A DNA stretch of 64,000 nucleotides from Alphaproteobacteria bacterium (GTDB taxonomy: Bacteria > Pseudomonadota > Alphaproteobacteria > Rhizobiales > Rhizobiaceae): contig JANSYK010000002.1 in the NCBI GenBank assembly GCA_024742485.1, forward strand, positions 310,001 through 374,000. The letters run 5' to 3'. The notes below the pieces were generated by a model. That model had not been told where the DNA came from. It searched no databases and worked only from the letters and a program-made list of their open reading frames with translations. The position numbers were made by a program, and so were the translations under genes. Below are positions 19,111 through 27,169 of this stretch, piece by piece; positions within the stretch are counted from its first letter, which is position 1, and the number at the start of each line of letters is the position of its first letter.

Positions 19111-20343
19111 TCAGAATCGAGCGTTCGAAACCGGTTCGAAATATTGCGGTGCCGGCTCCAGAACGACCACCTGACCCTCTTGAATCTGGTAGACTGCCAG
19201 GCCGCGCTGCGTCTTGCCGTCGGGAAGGAAACGGTAATTGCCTGTCACCCCCTTGAAACCCGTCGGGTTCTCCAGGCTCTTCTTGGTGAACGCGGCGGGA
19301 TTGCCGGTGGATAGCAGTTCTGCGGTCATGTTGACGGCGTCAAAGCCAAGGCCGCCATTCACGGTCGGATCGGCATTGTACCGGGCTTTATAAAGAGATT
19401 TGAACGTTTCGAACCGGGTCTGGTCCATATCCGCGAAAATGGCGCCCTGCAGATAGGCCGAAGACAGTTTCGACGATCGCCATTGTCCGGTGCCGATCAG
19501 CCGCTTGTCCCGCAACTTGATGCCCTCGCTTTGCATGACCCGTGCAATCGCGGTTGGTGCAGTTCCGCCATCGGGGATGAATATCGCGTCCGATTCCTGT
19601 ATCGCGGGAAGGATTTCCTGGACCGCGGCCACCACCGAATCATTGGAATACTGATAACGGGAAACGCCATTCAATGTCGCGCCGCGGGCGGCGAGTGTGA
19701 GGCGCAACTGACGTTCCACAAGGGCACCATAGGCACCCTGCGGCAAGATCGCCGAAAAGGAGCTCAGCCCGATCCCGGTCGCATAGGAAATGGTACGATC
19801 GACGACCTGGTCCGGCAGGAACGACATCAAAAAGACCCCGTCGGACGCCGCGGACTGATCCGATGAGAACGCGATGATCGACCGGTTGTTCGGGCGCGCA
19901 ACCGATGCGGCCGAGGTGACACTGCCGGAAAAGACCGGGCCCAAAATGACCGCAGATCCTTCCCGCACGGCTTCCTCGGAACGGGCAATCGCGCCGGCAG
20001 CCGTGCCGCCGGTGTCCTTGATGACGAGTTCCATTGCCGACGGGCCGCGCATTTCAAGCGCCAGTTCCGCCGCATTCCGGTATTCCGCCGCGATGGTGCC
20101 GCCATTGCCAGGCGCTGTCAGCGGCAGCAGCAGCGCAACCCGTGTCTGGCCGGTGCCCAGGACTTCGCCAGCCGCCGGTCCGGTCTTGACCGGAAGACTG
20201 GTCGGCACCGGTTGGATGGTTCCGGTGTTTCCTTGATTCGGCAGGCCGTAATTGACCGACTGGCAGGCTGACAGGACCGATAGTCCGGTCAACAGGACGG
20301 TCGTCGCGAAAGCGCGCCGTCCCTTTGCAATAAATCCTGCCAT
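19111..20343 (-). CDS. LpoA/YraM-like lipoprotein with periplasmic-binding fold
   Basis: A 410-residue protein with a lipoprotein signal peptide: a hydrophobic segment ending in the lipobox LSAC, with Cys27 as the lipidated residue. The mature part has the type 1 periplasmic-binding fold: TRVALLLPLTAPGNGG, then AVILGPVFSGSVTSAASVAR and FIPDGG. Its position, divergent from rsmI (yraL) with yraN downstream, matches the conserved yraL-yraM-yraN neighbourhood, in which YraM (LpoA) activates a penicillin-binding protein from the outer membrane. Rhizobial members lack the E. coli N-terminal TPR domain, as here, so a role in peptidoglycan synthesis is inferred. ATG complement 20341-20343 follows AGGAG. 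Confidence 0.82.
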   Translation of the reverse strand: MAGFIAKGRRAFATTVLLTGLSVLSACQSVNYGLPNQGNTGTIQPVPTSLPVKTGPAAGEVLGTGQTRVALLLPLTAPGNGGTIAAEYRNAAELALEMRGPSAMELVIKDTGGTAAGAIARSEEAVREGSAVILGPVFSGSVTSAASVARPNNRSIIAFSSDQSAASDGVFLMSFLPDQVVDRTISYATGIGLSSFSAILPQGAYGALVERQLRLTLAARGATLNGVSRYQYSNDSVVAAVQEILPAIQESDAIFIPDGGTAPTAIARVMQSEGIKLRDKRLIGTGQWRSSKLSSAYLQGAIFADMDQTRFETFKSLYKARYNADPTVNGGLGFDAVNMTAELLSTGNPAAFTKKSLENPTGFKGVTGNYRFLPDGKTQRGLAVYQIQEGQVVVLEPAPQYFEPVSNARF

Positions 20344-20548
20344 ACTCAGCCCATCTCCTGCCACATGGCGTCCCCCGACGGCCCTGCCGCGGCGCGACTC
20401 GCGCTCCTTGGCGTTCATATTGCCAAATGACGCATCCGTAAAGGGTTTGGCCAGCCTTCAGCGCTCCACAAAATTGCGGGATGAACCCGGCAGGCGAATG
20501 CAATAGAGTGGGTGCAGATCGCCCGATTCACGAACAACGCGCGGCCGA

Positions 20549-21439
20549 ATGCCCATGGACAAAACCTATCAGATCGGCAGGACGAAGTTCGACGCCGGCC
20601 CCCTTGAGTCGGCGCTGTATCTGGTCGCGACCCCCATTGGCAATCTGTCCGATATGACCATTCGTGGCCTCGAAACGCTGGCCGCCGCCGACATTCTTGC
20701 CTGCGAGGATACGCGGGTCACCCGGGTTCTGTTGTCGCGCTTCGGCATTCAGTCGCGGCCCTTTGCCTATCATGAGCACAATGCGAATCGCGCCGGGCCC
20801 ACGCTGCTGGATGCGCTTGCGGAGGGCAAGAGTGTGGCATTGGTGAGCGATGCGGGGACCCCGCTGATCTCCGATCCGGGATTTCGGCTGGTCGAGCAGG
20901 CCGTCGAAGCCGGCATCCGGATCATTCCCATTCCGGGTGCTTCGGCGCCGATGGCGGCGCTTGTGGCGTCCGGTCTTCCCAGCGACAGTTTTTTCTTTGC
21001 CGGTTTTCTGCCCAATCGGGACAAGGCCCGGCAAGACCGTCTGTCCCGGTTGAGCGGCGTTCCGGCGACTTTGCTGTTTTTTGAATCGCCGCGCCGCCTG
21101 CAAAAGAGCCTGCACGCCTGCTGTGATCAATTGGGGCCGGATCGGCGGGCTGCTGTCTGCCGCGAAATGACCAAACGCTATGAGGAAGTCCGACGCGGAT
21201 CACTGCGTGATCTGGCGCAGCATTTCGACGGGCGGGACAATCTCAAGGGTGAGATCGTTCTGGCCATCGCGCCGCCGTCCAACGGTCCGGCCAGTCAGGA
21301 GGATGCGGAGGACCTGCTGCGCACCCTTGTACAAAGTCAATCGCCGGCAAAGGCCGCGACCGAAGCGGCCAGACGGACCGGTTTGCCGCGCAAGGAGCTC
21401 TATCAGCGGCTCCTTGCCATGAAGGCGGACGAGAAGTGA
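20549..21439 (+). CDS. rsmI: 16S rRNA (cytidine(1402)-2'-O)-methyltransferase RsmI
   Basis: A 296-residue tetrapyrrole-methylase-fold enzyme that 2'-O-methylates C1402 in the ribosomal P site using SAM. It has [20 protein letters not shown] at about 14-34, [12 protein letters not shown], and the SAM-binding [14 protein letters not shown] at about 99-112, then [18 protein letters not shown]; all are hallmarks of YraL/RsmI. The first ATG is used; ATG 20555 is equally possible. Its stop overlaps the GTG start of yraN (GTGA, 21436-21439). Confidence 0.96.
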   Translation: MPMDKTYQIGRTKFDAGPLESALYLVATPIGNLSDMTIRGLETLAAADILACEDTRVTRVLLSRFGIQSRPFAYHEHNANRAGPTLLDALAEGKSVALVSDAGTPLISDPGFRLVEQAVEAGIRIIPIPGASAPMAALVASGLPSDSFFFAGFLPNRDKARQDRLSRLSGVPATLLFFESPRRLQKSLHACCDQLGPDRRAAVCREMTKRYEEVRRGSLRDLAQHFDGRDNLKGEIVLAIAPPSNGPASQEDAEDLLRTLVQSQSPAKAATEAARRTGLPRKELYQRLLAMKADEK

Positions 21440-21801
21440 AAGGCAGCGACCGCATCGCACGACAGCGTGCCGAACGCCGTGGCCATTCGGCGGAATGGCT
21501 CGCCGCCATCGCCCTGACATTGAAGGGCTATCGGATCGTCGCCCGCCGGTTCAAGACGAAAACCGGGGAAATCGACCTGATTGCCCGCAAGGCAAACCTG
21601 GTGGCGCTGATTGAAGTCAAGGCACGCGGCACAGAGGCTGCTGCGCTCGACGCGGTGACCGGAACCGCCGCCATGCGCATCTCGGCAGCCGGTGACATCT
21701 GGCTTGCCCGGCAAAAGGATCGCGAGGTGTTGTCGATCAGGCGGGATATTGTGGCCGTGATACCCTGGCGCTGGCCGAAACACTACCCCGATGCGTTTTG
21801 A
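21436..21801 (+). CDS. yraN: YraN / UPF0102 nuclease-like protein
   Basis: A 121-residue protein of the UPF0102 family with the restriction-endonuclease-like core: [20 protein letters not shown] (with the E-x-D acidic pair) followed by [11 protein letters not shown] (the E-x-K motif). Members have been proposed to be Holliday-junction-resolvase-like nucleases, but the physiological role is unsettled. The GTG start overlaps the rsmI stop by 4 nt, giving a two-gene operon. gshB, which often follows in rhizobia, is absent; a terminator and a minus-strand BMP gene follow instead. Confidence 0.9.
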   Translation: MKGSDRIARQRAERRGHSAEWLAAIALTLKGYRIVARRFKTKTGEIDLIARKANLVALIEVKARGTEAAALDAVTGTAAMRISAAGDIWLARQKDREVLSIRRDIVAVIPWRWPKHYPDAF

Positions 21802-21840
21802 TATGGGACGACGGGCACCTGGATTGCCGGCACAAAAAAA

Positions 21841-21863
21841 CCGCCGGGTGAAAAACCCGGCGG
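21841..21863 (-). terminator. Strong rho-independent terminator of the BMP gene
   Basis: CCGCCGGGT and ACCCGGCGG form a perfect 9-bp stem with a GAAAA loop. On the minus strand the stem is followed by seven T residues (positions 21840-21834). It lies 27 nt past the stop of the BMP-family gene and 39 nt past yraN, so it mainly ends minus-strand transcription. Confidence 0.9.
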
Positions 21864-21889
21864 CTGGTATGGGTGAATGATCGACGGTA

Positions 21890-22882
21890 TCAGTAAGGGC
21901 AGTTTTCGTCGGACATATAGTCATGAACGACGATCTTGCCGGCAATGATGTCGGCTTTCAGCTGTTCGACCGTATCGCGCATGTCCTGATCGACCAGCTT
22001 GGCGTTGTTGTCATCCATCGCATAGTCGACGCCGTTTTCGGCAAGACCCAGCGAATTGAAGCCATAGGTGAACTTGCCGTCTTGGGCATCCTTGAATGCA
22101 TTGTACACGGCAACATCCACGCGCTTCAGCATGGAGGTCAGAACCGAGCCCGGCTGAATGCCGTTCTGGTTTGAATCGACACCAATGCTCAATTTGCCTT
22201 CATCGGCCGCGGCCTGAAGCACGCCAATGCCGGTGCCGCCGGCTGCTGCATAGACAACATCGGAGCCCTGAGCGATCTGTGATTTGGCGATTTCACCGCC
22301 TTTGACCGGGTCGTTCCAGGCATCCGGCGTTGTGCCGGTCATGGCTTCAAGAACCGTGGCATCCGGGTTGACGGCCTTCACGCCACCGGCATAGCCGCAG
22401 GAAAATTTGCGGATCAGCGGAATGTCCATGCCGCCGACAAAGCTGACGGTTCCGGATTCGGAGGCCTTGGCAGCCATCGCACCGACCAGGAACGAGCCTT
22501 CCTGTTCCTTGTAGACAACCGAACGCACATTCGGCAGGTCAACGACCATGTCGATGATGGCGAAATCGGTGTCCGGATACTCGGCGCCAACCTTTTCCAG
22601 AGCGGCGGCCCAGGAGAATCCGGCCATCACGATCGGATTGTTGCCGTCACGGGCGAATTTGCGCAGAGCCTGCTCGCGCTGTGCGTCGTTCTGAATCTCG
22701 AAATCACGATATTCAATGCCGGTGTCGGCCTTGAATTTCTCGGCGCCATTATAGGCGGATTCATTGAATGATTTGTCGAACTTTCCGCCGAGGTCATAGA
22801 TGATCGCCGGCTTGATATCTGCAGCCAGCGATGTCGCCGTCATGGCGGCCATGGCAAGAATGCTGAGGAGTGTACGCTTCAT
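21890..22882 (-). CDS. BMP family ABC transporter substrate-binding protein
   Basis: A 330-residue periplasmic protein with a signal peptide ending near TSLAADIK. The mature part has AIIYDLGGKFDKSFNESAYNGAEKF, MAGFSWAAALEKVGAEYPDTDFAIID and FVGGMDIPLIRKFSCGYAGGV, all typical of the basic membrane protein (BMP/PnrA/Med) family (PF02608), whose characterised members bind purine nucleosides. The usual partner genes (an RbsA-like double ATPase and two permeases) are not within the window, so it is an orphan or works with a distant transporter. ATG complement 22880-22882 gives the MKRTLLSILAM signal peptide. It is followed by a strong terminator. Confidence 0.92.
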   Translation of the reverse strand: MKRTLLSILAMAAMTATSLAADIKPAIIYDLGGKFDKSFNESAYNGAEKFKADTGIEYRDFEIQNDAQREQALRKFARDGNNPIVMAGFSWAAALEKVGAEYPDTDFAIIDMVVDLPNVRSVVYKEQEGSFLVGAMAAKASESGTVSFVGGMDIPLIRKFSCGYAGGVKAVNPDATVLEAMTGTTPDAWNDPVKGGEIAKSQIAQGSDVVYAAAGGTGIGVLQAAADEGKLSIGVDSNQNGIQPGSVLTSMLKRVDVAVYNAFKDAQDGKFTYGFNSLGLAENGVDYAMDDNNAKLVDQDMRDTVEQLKADIIAGKIVVHDYMSDENCPY

Positions 22883-23056
22883 ATTCACAACCCTGTGTTT
22901 GTTTCGTTTTTGTCCTTTACGCTGCAATGGATTGGCAGCGTTTTGAAAGCCTTTTTACCGGATACGGCAAGGCTTGGCGATATCCTTGCACGGCTCATTG
23001 CAAATATCACGCATAAAATGAAAGCCTTGCGCGGGAACGCAACAGGTCAAAAGGTC

Positions 23057-23707
23057 CTAGGCAATCGCACAAGCAACGCCGGTGCCCTTGATTCCGCAAT
23101 AGCCATTCGGGTTCTTGGCCAGATATTGCTGATGATAATCCTCGGCAAAGTAAAACTCCGGTGCCCGTGCGATCTCGGTGGTAATGGCCTGGCCGAGACC
23201 GGCCTTGTCGAGCGCCTGTTGATAGATGCTTCTGCTGTGTTTCGCTTCGGCAAGCTGGATATCGTCAAAAGCGTAGATCGCGGAGCGATACGTCGTGCCG
23301 ACATCATTGCCCTGCCGCATGCCCTGGGTCGGATCATGCCCCTCCCAGAAGATCGTCAGCAGGTCGCCATAGGACACGACGTTCGGATCATAGACGACGA
23401 GCACGACCTCGGCATGCCCCGTCCGCCCGGTCACGGTTTCCTCATAGGTCGGGTTGGGCGTGAAGCCACCGGCATAGCCGGCCGCCGTCACCCATACGCC
23501 CTGACGTTGCCAGAACAGCCGCTCGACACCCCAGAAACAGCCCATGGCAAACAGTGCCTTGGCGTGGCCATCGGGATAGGGTCCCTTCAGCGGATTGCCA
23601 TTGACGAAATGATCAGTGGCGGTTGCCAGTGCCTCGCTGCGGCCAGGAAGCGCTTCATCGATGCTTGGCATCTGTGTCTTTTTGGAAAACATGTCGAGAC
23701 CGAACAT
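23057..23707 (-). CDS. msrA: Peptide methionine sulfoxide reductase MsrA
   Basis: A 216-residue enzyme that reduces the S-epimer of methionine sulfoxide in proteins. The active-site motif AMGCFWGVE has Cys57 as nucleophile. The segments [23 protein letters not shown] (split) and [12 protein letters not shown] are the standard substrate-binding parts. A C-terminal GYCG and a further Cys near the end can serve as resolving cysteines. ATG complement 23705-23707 follows GGGAGA; a TTG six bases upstream (23713) is less likely. MsrA lies alone, 95 nt from a small membrane-protein gene in the same orientation. Confidence 0.96.
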   Translation of the reverse strand: MFGLDMFSKKTQMPSIDEALPGRSEALATATDHFVNGNPLKGPYPDGHAKALFAMGCFWGVERLFWQRQGVWVTAAGYAGGFTPNPTYEETVTGRTGHAEVVLVVYDPNVVSYGDLLTIFWEGHDPTQGMRQGNDVGTTYRSAIYAFDDIQLAEAKHSRSIYQQALDKAGLGQAITTEIARAPEFYFAEDYHQQYLAKNPNGYCGIKGTGVACAIA

Positions 23708-23801
23708 CGTCAATTCTCCCCTGTGGTTGGCTCATTCGGATCATTCGGATCCTTGCGTTCGAATGGTAGATAGGGCGCTGAGGCGGTCCTGCAATCACCC
23801 T

Positions 23802-24122
23802 TTAGCGGGCAGCAAAGCGACCGGCCGGTTTTGGCCGGCGCCAGGCGATCAGATAGAAAAACAGCGACAGCACCAGGAACACGGCCCAGGCCGGCTGCAG
23901 CAGAATCCACTGCATGATCGGGTCCCAGAGATAGGGGTGCACATTACGCTGGATGACCGCTTGCGCCAGATTGAGCGAGTCGGGGCTGAGTCCGAACCAG
24001 ACGGCACCAAGCGGCGAAATCACCACTTCCGAAGCGGCAACCGATTTGATCGCATCAATGACACCGGCGATCACGGCCAAGGCAAGCGCAATCATGCTGA
24101 TCGCGCGCAACAGGAATCTCAT
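23802..24122 (-). CDS. Small conserved membrane protein, function unknown
   Basis: A 106-residue protein starting at ATG complement 24120-24122. An N-terminal membrane helix (MRFLLRAISMIALALAVIAG) is followed by an amphipathic or periplasmic segment with WFGLSPDSLNLAQAVIQRNVHPYLWDP. A second helix (AWAVFLVLSLFFYLIAW) comes next, and the protein ends in a basic RRPKPAGRF tail. The pattern of an N-terminal helix, SPDSLNLAQAVIQR and a C-terminal helix recurs in Hyphomicrobiales hypothetical proteins, to my recollection, but no role is known. It is downstream of nothing obvious and precedes msrA on the same strand. Confidence 0.7.
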   Translation of the reverse strand: MRFLLRAISMIALALAVIAGVIDAIKSVAASEVVISPLGAVWFGLSPDSLNLAQAVIQRNVHPYLWDPIMQWILLQPAWAVFLVLSLFFYLIAWRRPKPAGRFAAR

Positions 24123-24332
24123 GGTGACCTTGCACTCCCGGCCCATGCAAAAAATTTGCACCGTCCCTCACGGTTCGTTTCGGGATCCACACCGACAAAC
24201 CGTTCCCCAAGAGGCGGCAGATACCCTTCATAGCGCATATACGCCTCACGGGGAAATCACTTGAGTGAAAGCCGGCTCATCCGGCCGTGGGCAGGGTGCG
24301 CGCAGCTTTCTCGCCGATCCGTCAGTTTGTGG

Positions 24333-24360
24333 TTGATCCCGCAACGGTCTTGACTATAGT
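24333..24360 (+). promoter_or_regulatory. Promoter for tRNA-Ser
   Basis: TTGATC (24333-24338) and TATAGT (24355-24360) with a 16-nt spacer make a good sigma-70-type promoter; the transcription start would be near 24367, about 35 nt before the tRNA. Confidence 0.65.
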
Positions 24361-24401
24361 GCGCGCCGGTTCGGGCCTCTTTGCAGCGCCCGACTGTTGA
24401 C

Positions 24402-24491
24402 GGAGAGGTGGCCGAGTGGTCGAAGGCGCACGCCTGGAAAGTGTGTAGGCGGGAGACCGTCTCGAGGGTTCGAATCCCTCTCTCTCCGCCA
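24402..24491 (+). tRNA. tRNA-Ser (anticodon GGA)
   Basis: A 90-nt class II tRNA with a long variable arm. The acceptor arm pairs GGAGAGG (24402-24408) with TCTCTCC (24481-24487). The D-arm region GTGGCCGAGTGGTCGAAGG follows, then an anticodon loop with GGA between CT and AA (reads UCC codons, and UCU by wobble), then the T-arm GGTTCGAATCC. The discriminator G is followed by an encoded CCA (24489-24491). A minus-strand reading frame across it encoding [11 protein letters not shown] is the familiar artefact antisense to serine tRNAs and is not a gene. Confidence 0.97.
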
Positions 24492-24928
24492 TAGACATTT
24501 CGCAAAGCGAAATGTCATCAGAGCCGGCAAAACTGGAAGAAGTCAGCAGCGGCAGTCGTTTCAGGGAAACGACGAGAGCCTTCACCTTGGAAATTCGCGT
24601 CTCAATCGAACTCTCCGCATCCGGCGGATAAGTCCTCGCTGAAACGCCACCGGAAGTGAGTGGTCCCGGCAAATTCCTTGCAGCCGATATTGATACGGAC
24701 TCCCGATCAGCTGACGGATCTCAAACGGGTTGATGACGGGATATCTGGCCTCAATCTGGCGGGAGACCCCTGGCGCCAGCCGAGCATGTTGACGAAATGA
24801 CAGGACCGGTTTTTGATGCGACGGCCTGCGGGATTTCTGGCATCTGCTTAGTGATGATTTCCGAGGCCGAATGAGATTTGAACCAGTGGCGAGGCTTTGG
24901 TGTTGATACAGATTCAGGGAAGGGCTTT
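24492..24928. other. Gene-free stretch after the tRNA with two perfect hairpins
   Basis: This stretch of 437 nt has no convincing gene. Right after the tRNA is a perfect 10-bp hairpin (GACATTTCGC at 24494-24503 and GCGAAATGTC at 24507-24516, loop AAA) that could end or process the tRNA transcript. A second perfect hairpin has GTCGTTTC (24555-24562) and GAAACGAC (24566-24573). On the minus strand between about 24590 and 24790 a stop-free stretch has protein-like composition (for example SRQIEARYPVINPFEI), which may be a gene remnant that I cannot identify. No second copy of the tRNA 3' end was found by eye. Confidence 0.5.
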
Positions 24929-26386
24929 ATGAAAGCTTCCAAAAATGCGGCCATTTCTCTGATCTTCGCTCTCGGACTGTTGACTGGCGCGGCGCATGCT
25001 CAGTCGGGAGATGCCTGTTACACGAAAAGCGACTGTGAATGTGCTGCAGAAGGTGGCCACCTGCAAAACGGCGCCTGGGTAGCGACCGTGGAGCCCGGGG
25101 TCTTTCAAAGCAGTTCAGGCACTGTGTTTCCTCTCAATGCGGGAGAAGGCCCGTTGGATATCGCCGGCTATTGCGATGGTCGGTTGTACATTCGTTACAC
25201 AGACCAGGAGGTCGGCCCGATTGAATGGCATTTAAACCGGGTCAGCAAGCAGCCGACCTCCGTGACGCCATTCGTTGACGAACTGTACCTTGAGGAAATT
25301 CAGAACGACGTCTGGGACGAATTCAAAGCCATAAGTCCTGAGTTGGAAGAATTCGCAGAGGACAATCTATTCTTTACAGGCAATCAAATACTGACCGTGC
25401 AAGGCCAGCCGATGCCTGCAACAATGCTGTTTTCCTATTCCGGTACGCACGACAGGGGCGCCGCTTCGCTCACCATCAAGCTGGGTCCGTTCCAGGGCTT
25501 TACGTTCTGGGCTCGCACCGGCAAGGCGAAATTCGAGAGAGTGGGCTCGAACAACGTGTCACAGGTGTATGTGGAGCGAGTTTGCCGGTGCAACGAAGTC
25601 GAATACCAGCTGGGAACCTATCGATCTGCGCTCCGCCAGATGCAGTTGATGGCGGATGCCACGCGCGGGCCTGGCATGCAGCGTGTCGGTCAGGGAAATA
25701 CGGTCGCGCAGGAAGCGACGGACGACAATCCTGAGAACAATTTGATGATGTCACAAGGTTTTGATCCGACGCAAAATTGGGTGGAACCGGGCACTGCCGG
25801 TGAACAGACGAACTGGCCCTGTGTTGCGGATGGCCGGAAGGTCAAAGAGGCCGGTGTCGCCTATGTGGAGTTCATTGAAAAGGTTGATGTCGCCGCCATT
25901 CAGGCGGAAGTCGATAAACGCTATCTTCACTTGACCGAGGACGCGGAGCAGGGGGCCGAATCCACCAAAGTCAAACCGGATGAAAACACGGGACGCCGGA
26001 CTGCGGCGGCGGCCTTTACACATCCGGGCAAATGTACGGTTGATTTGGGCGACAGCACCGACATCTGCAAGTATCCGGACGTCGTTCGCGAGGCGATTGC
26101 AAAACACGAAGCCGTTCACAGCGCCACATGTGTTCAGGACAAGACGACCGCAGAGAAGATGTTCAAGCTCATCAAAGACCATGTCGTGGCCGGCAGAATT
26201 CCGGAGAATTCGAGGCTCATGTCAAGTCAGCTGGCCAAAAAGGCGCAGGAGCAAAATGTGCACCAGTGTTTTGGCTACAAGGCGCGAACACGCAATGCGT
26301 TTCACTTGGCCAATGACGAGATAAAAGCGTACAAACGCGCGATCTCGCTTCTCGAGCCCTTCGTGAAGAGATATTGCAGCCAGTAA
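24929..26386 (+). CDS. Secreted cysteine-containing protein with an HExxH zinc-protease motif, family unknown
   Basis: A 485-residue protein starting at ATG 24929 after GGGAAGGG, with a clear signal peptide ending GAAHAQSG. The mature part begins with a Cys-rich segment (CYTKSDCEC), and further cysteines are spread along the chain, fitting a disulfide-stabilised exported protein. Near the C-terminus, AIAKHEAVHSATC contains HEAVH at 393-397, the HExxH zincin motif, and the segment NDEIKAYKRAISLL places a Glu (464) downstream as a possible third ligand (gluzincin arrangement). I do not recognise the family, and the motif alone does not prove protease activity. It lies next to tRNA-Ser in a strip of unusual genes. 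Confidence 0.7.
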   Translation: MKASKNAAISLIFALGLLTGAAHAQSGDACYTKSDCECAAEGGHLQNGAWVATVEPGVFQSSSGTVFPLNAGEGPLDIAGYCDGRLYIRYTDQEVGPIEWHLNRVSKQPTSVTPFVDELYLEEIQNDVWDEFKAISPELEEFAEDNLFFTGNQILTVQGQPMPATMLFSYSGTHDRGAASLTIKLGPFQGFTFWARTGKAKFERVGSNNVSQVYVERVCRCNEVEYQLGTYRSALRQMQLMADATRGPGMQRVGQGNTVAQEATDDNPENNLMMSQGFDPTQNWVEPGTAGEQTNWPCVADGRKVKEAGVAYVEFIEKVDVAAIQAEVDKRYLHLTEDAEQGAESTKVKPDENTGRRTAAAAFTHPGKCTVDLGDSTDICKYPDVVREAIAKHEAVHSATCVQDKTTAEKMFKLIKDHVVAGRIPENSRLMSSQLAKKAQEQNVHQCFGYKARTRNAFHLANDEIKAYKRAISLLEPFVKRYCSQ

Positions 26387-26697
26387 CGGCGCCTTTCGTC
26401 GGTTGGAATTTCGACGACTTTGACGTTTTGCGCGGCAACGCGGCAATGCCCATAGTGTCGGGCAGGTTTGGGACCAGATTGTCCAAAAAGTCGAATAGCC
26501 AATATTTTCTGCGCACAATCAGATTTACTATACAAGAGCGACCAGACCGCAAACAGGGATTGCGTGTGGATGCTTTCCTGGAGCGGACTTCTTCGAGTTC
26601 CTCCCTTCAGTGCCAGCCACAGACATTTTTGCCAAAGTCCGGCCAATGCTGACATCACCGGTCGTTTGAATTAAGCTCCCGGCAGGGTGGTTACGAG

Positions 26698-26853
26698 ATG
26701 GTTGACCAGGTTCAAGGTGGGTGCAAGTGTGGCTTGGTTCGATACACTGGAACTCCTGCCGATGCGCCGATGTTTCGCTGCCACTTTCGAGATTGCCAAC
26801 AGCTTGGCGCAACGACCATGCCCGACAGACGGGCGCAAGAACAGCCGTTCTGA
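26698..26853 (+). pseudogene. Fragment of a GFA-family (CENP-V/GFA) protein
   Basis: An ATG opens 51 codons that include GGCKCGLVRYTGTPADAP and CHFRDCQQLGATTM. This matches the N-terminal zinc-binding core of GFA-domain proteins, which have G-G-C-x-C-G-x-x-R-Y and then C-H-C-x-x-C-Q. The second motif has lost its middle Cys (CHF instead of CHC). The frame then stops at TGA 26851, whereas full-length members have about 120-150 residues with a second CxxC. So it is a truncated, decayed copy; the rest is not recognisable downstream in any frame. Confidence 0.65.
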
Positions 26854-27011
26854 CAGCCGTGCCTTGGCGCGTTACCATTTGCGAGCGGGATGGATTTGAG
26901 ATGGTGGGATCGATTGCACCGGAGCAACACAGACATTTTGACCAGCCTCTCTACCTGATGTCCCAAACACTCGCAAATCGGTAATACGAGGTAACGTTCC
27001 GGGTGACTGGA

Positions 27012-27078
27012 TCGTTTCACGTTTTGTCAGAAACGTGACAACGGTGTCGGTATTTGATTTTGTTGAATTGCTCTAGCC
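27012..27078 (+). repeat. Dispersed intergenic hairpin repeat, copy C (short form)
   Basis: This copy matches the first half of copy A, then jumps over about 33 nt (the second inverted repeat) to the common end GAATTGCTCTAG. Its first hairpin has arms TCACGTTT (27017-27024) and AAACGTGA (27031-27038), perfect over 8 bp. Relative to copy A, one base pair has changed on both sides (C-G to A-T), keeping the pairing. It lies 92 nt past the stop of the sulfotransferase gene on its transcribed side. Confidence 0.75.
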
Positions 27079-27169
27079 AAAGGGTTGGCATTTCAACAAC
27101 CTGAACATCATCTGGAGCATTGGGCGCATCCATCTCATCAGCGGAATTCTTCGAGATTGCTGGGGGTCT

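Larger units (their letters stand above)
26387..27169. other. Decayed, gene-poor stretch
   Basis: These 783 nt hold no intact gene. They contain a GFA-family remnant (26698-26853) and repeat copy C (27012-27078). The remainder has frequent stops in all frames and only short protein-like fragments. It lies between a plus-strand secreted protein and a minus-strand sulfotransferase, as expected for decayed accessory DNA. Confidence 0.6.

Noticed and set aside
24494-24573. Two hairpins after the tRNA considered as an attachment site
   Set aside because: They are inverted repeats, not direct repeats of the tRNA end, and no partner copy was seen elsewhere in the window.
24322-24672. Minus-strand frame across the tRNA encoding [11 protein letters not shown]
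   Set aside because: This is the well-known spurious protein read antisense to serine tRNA genes.
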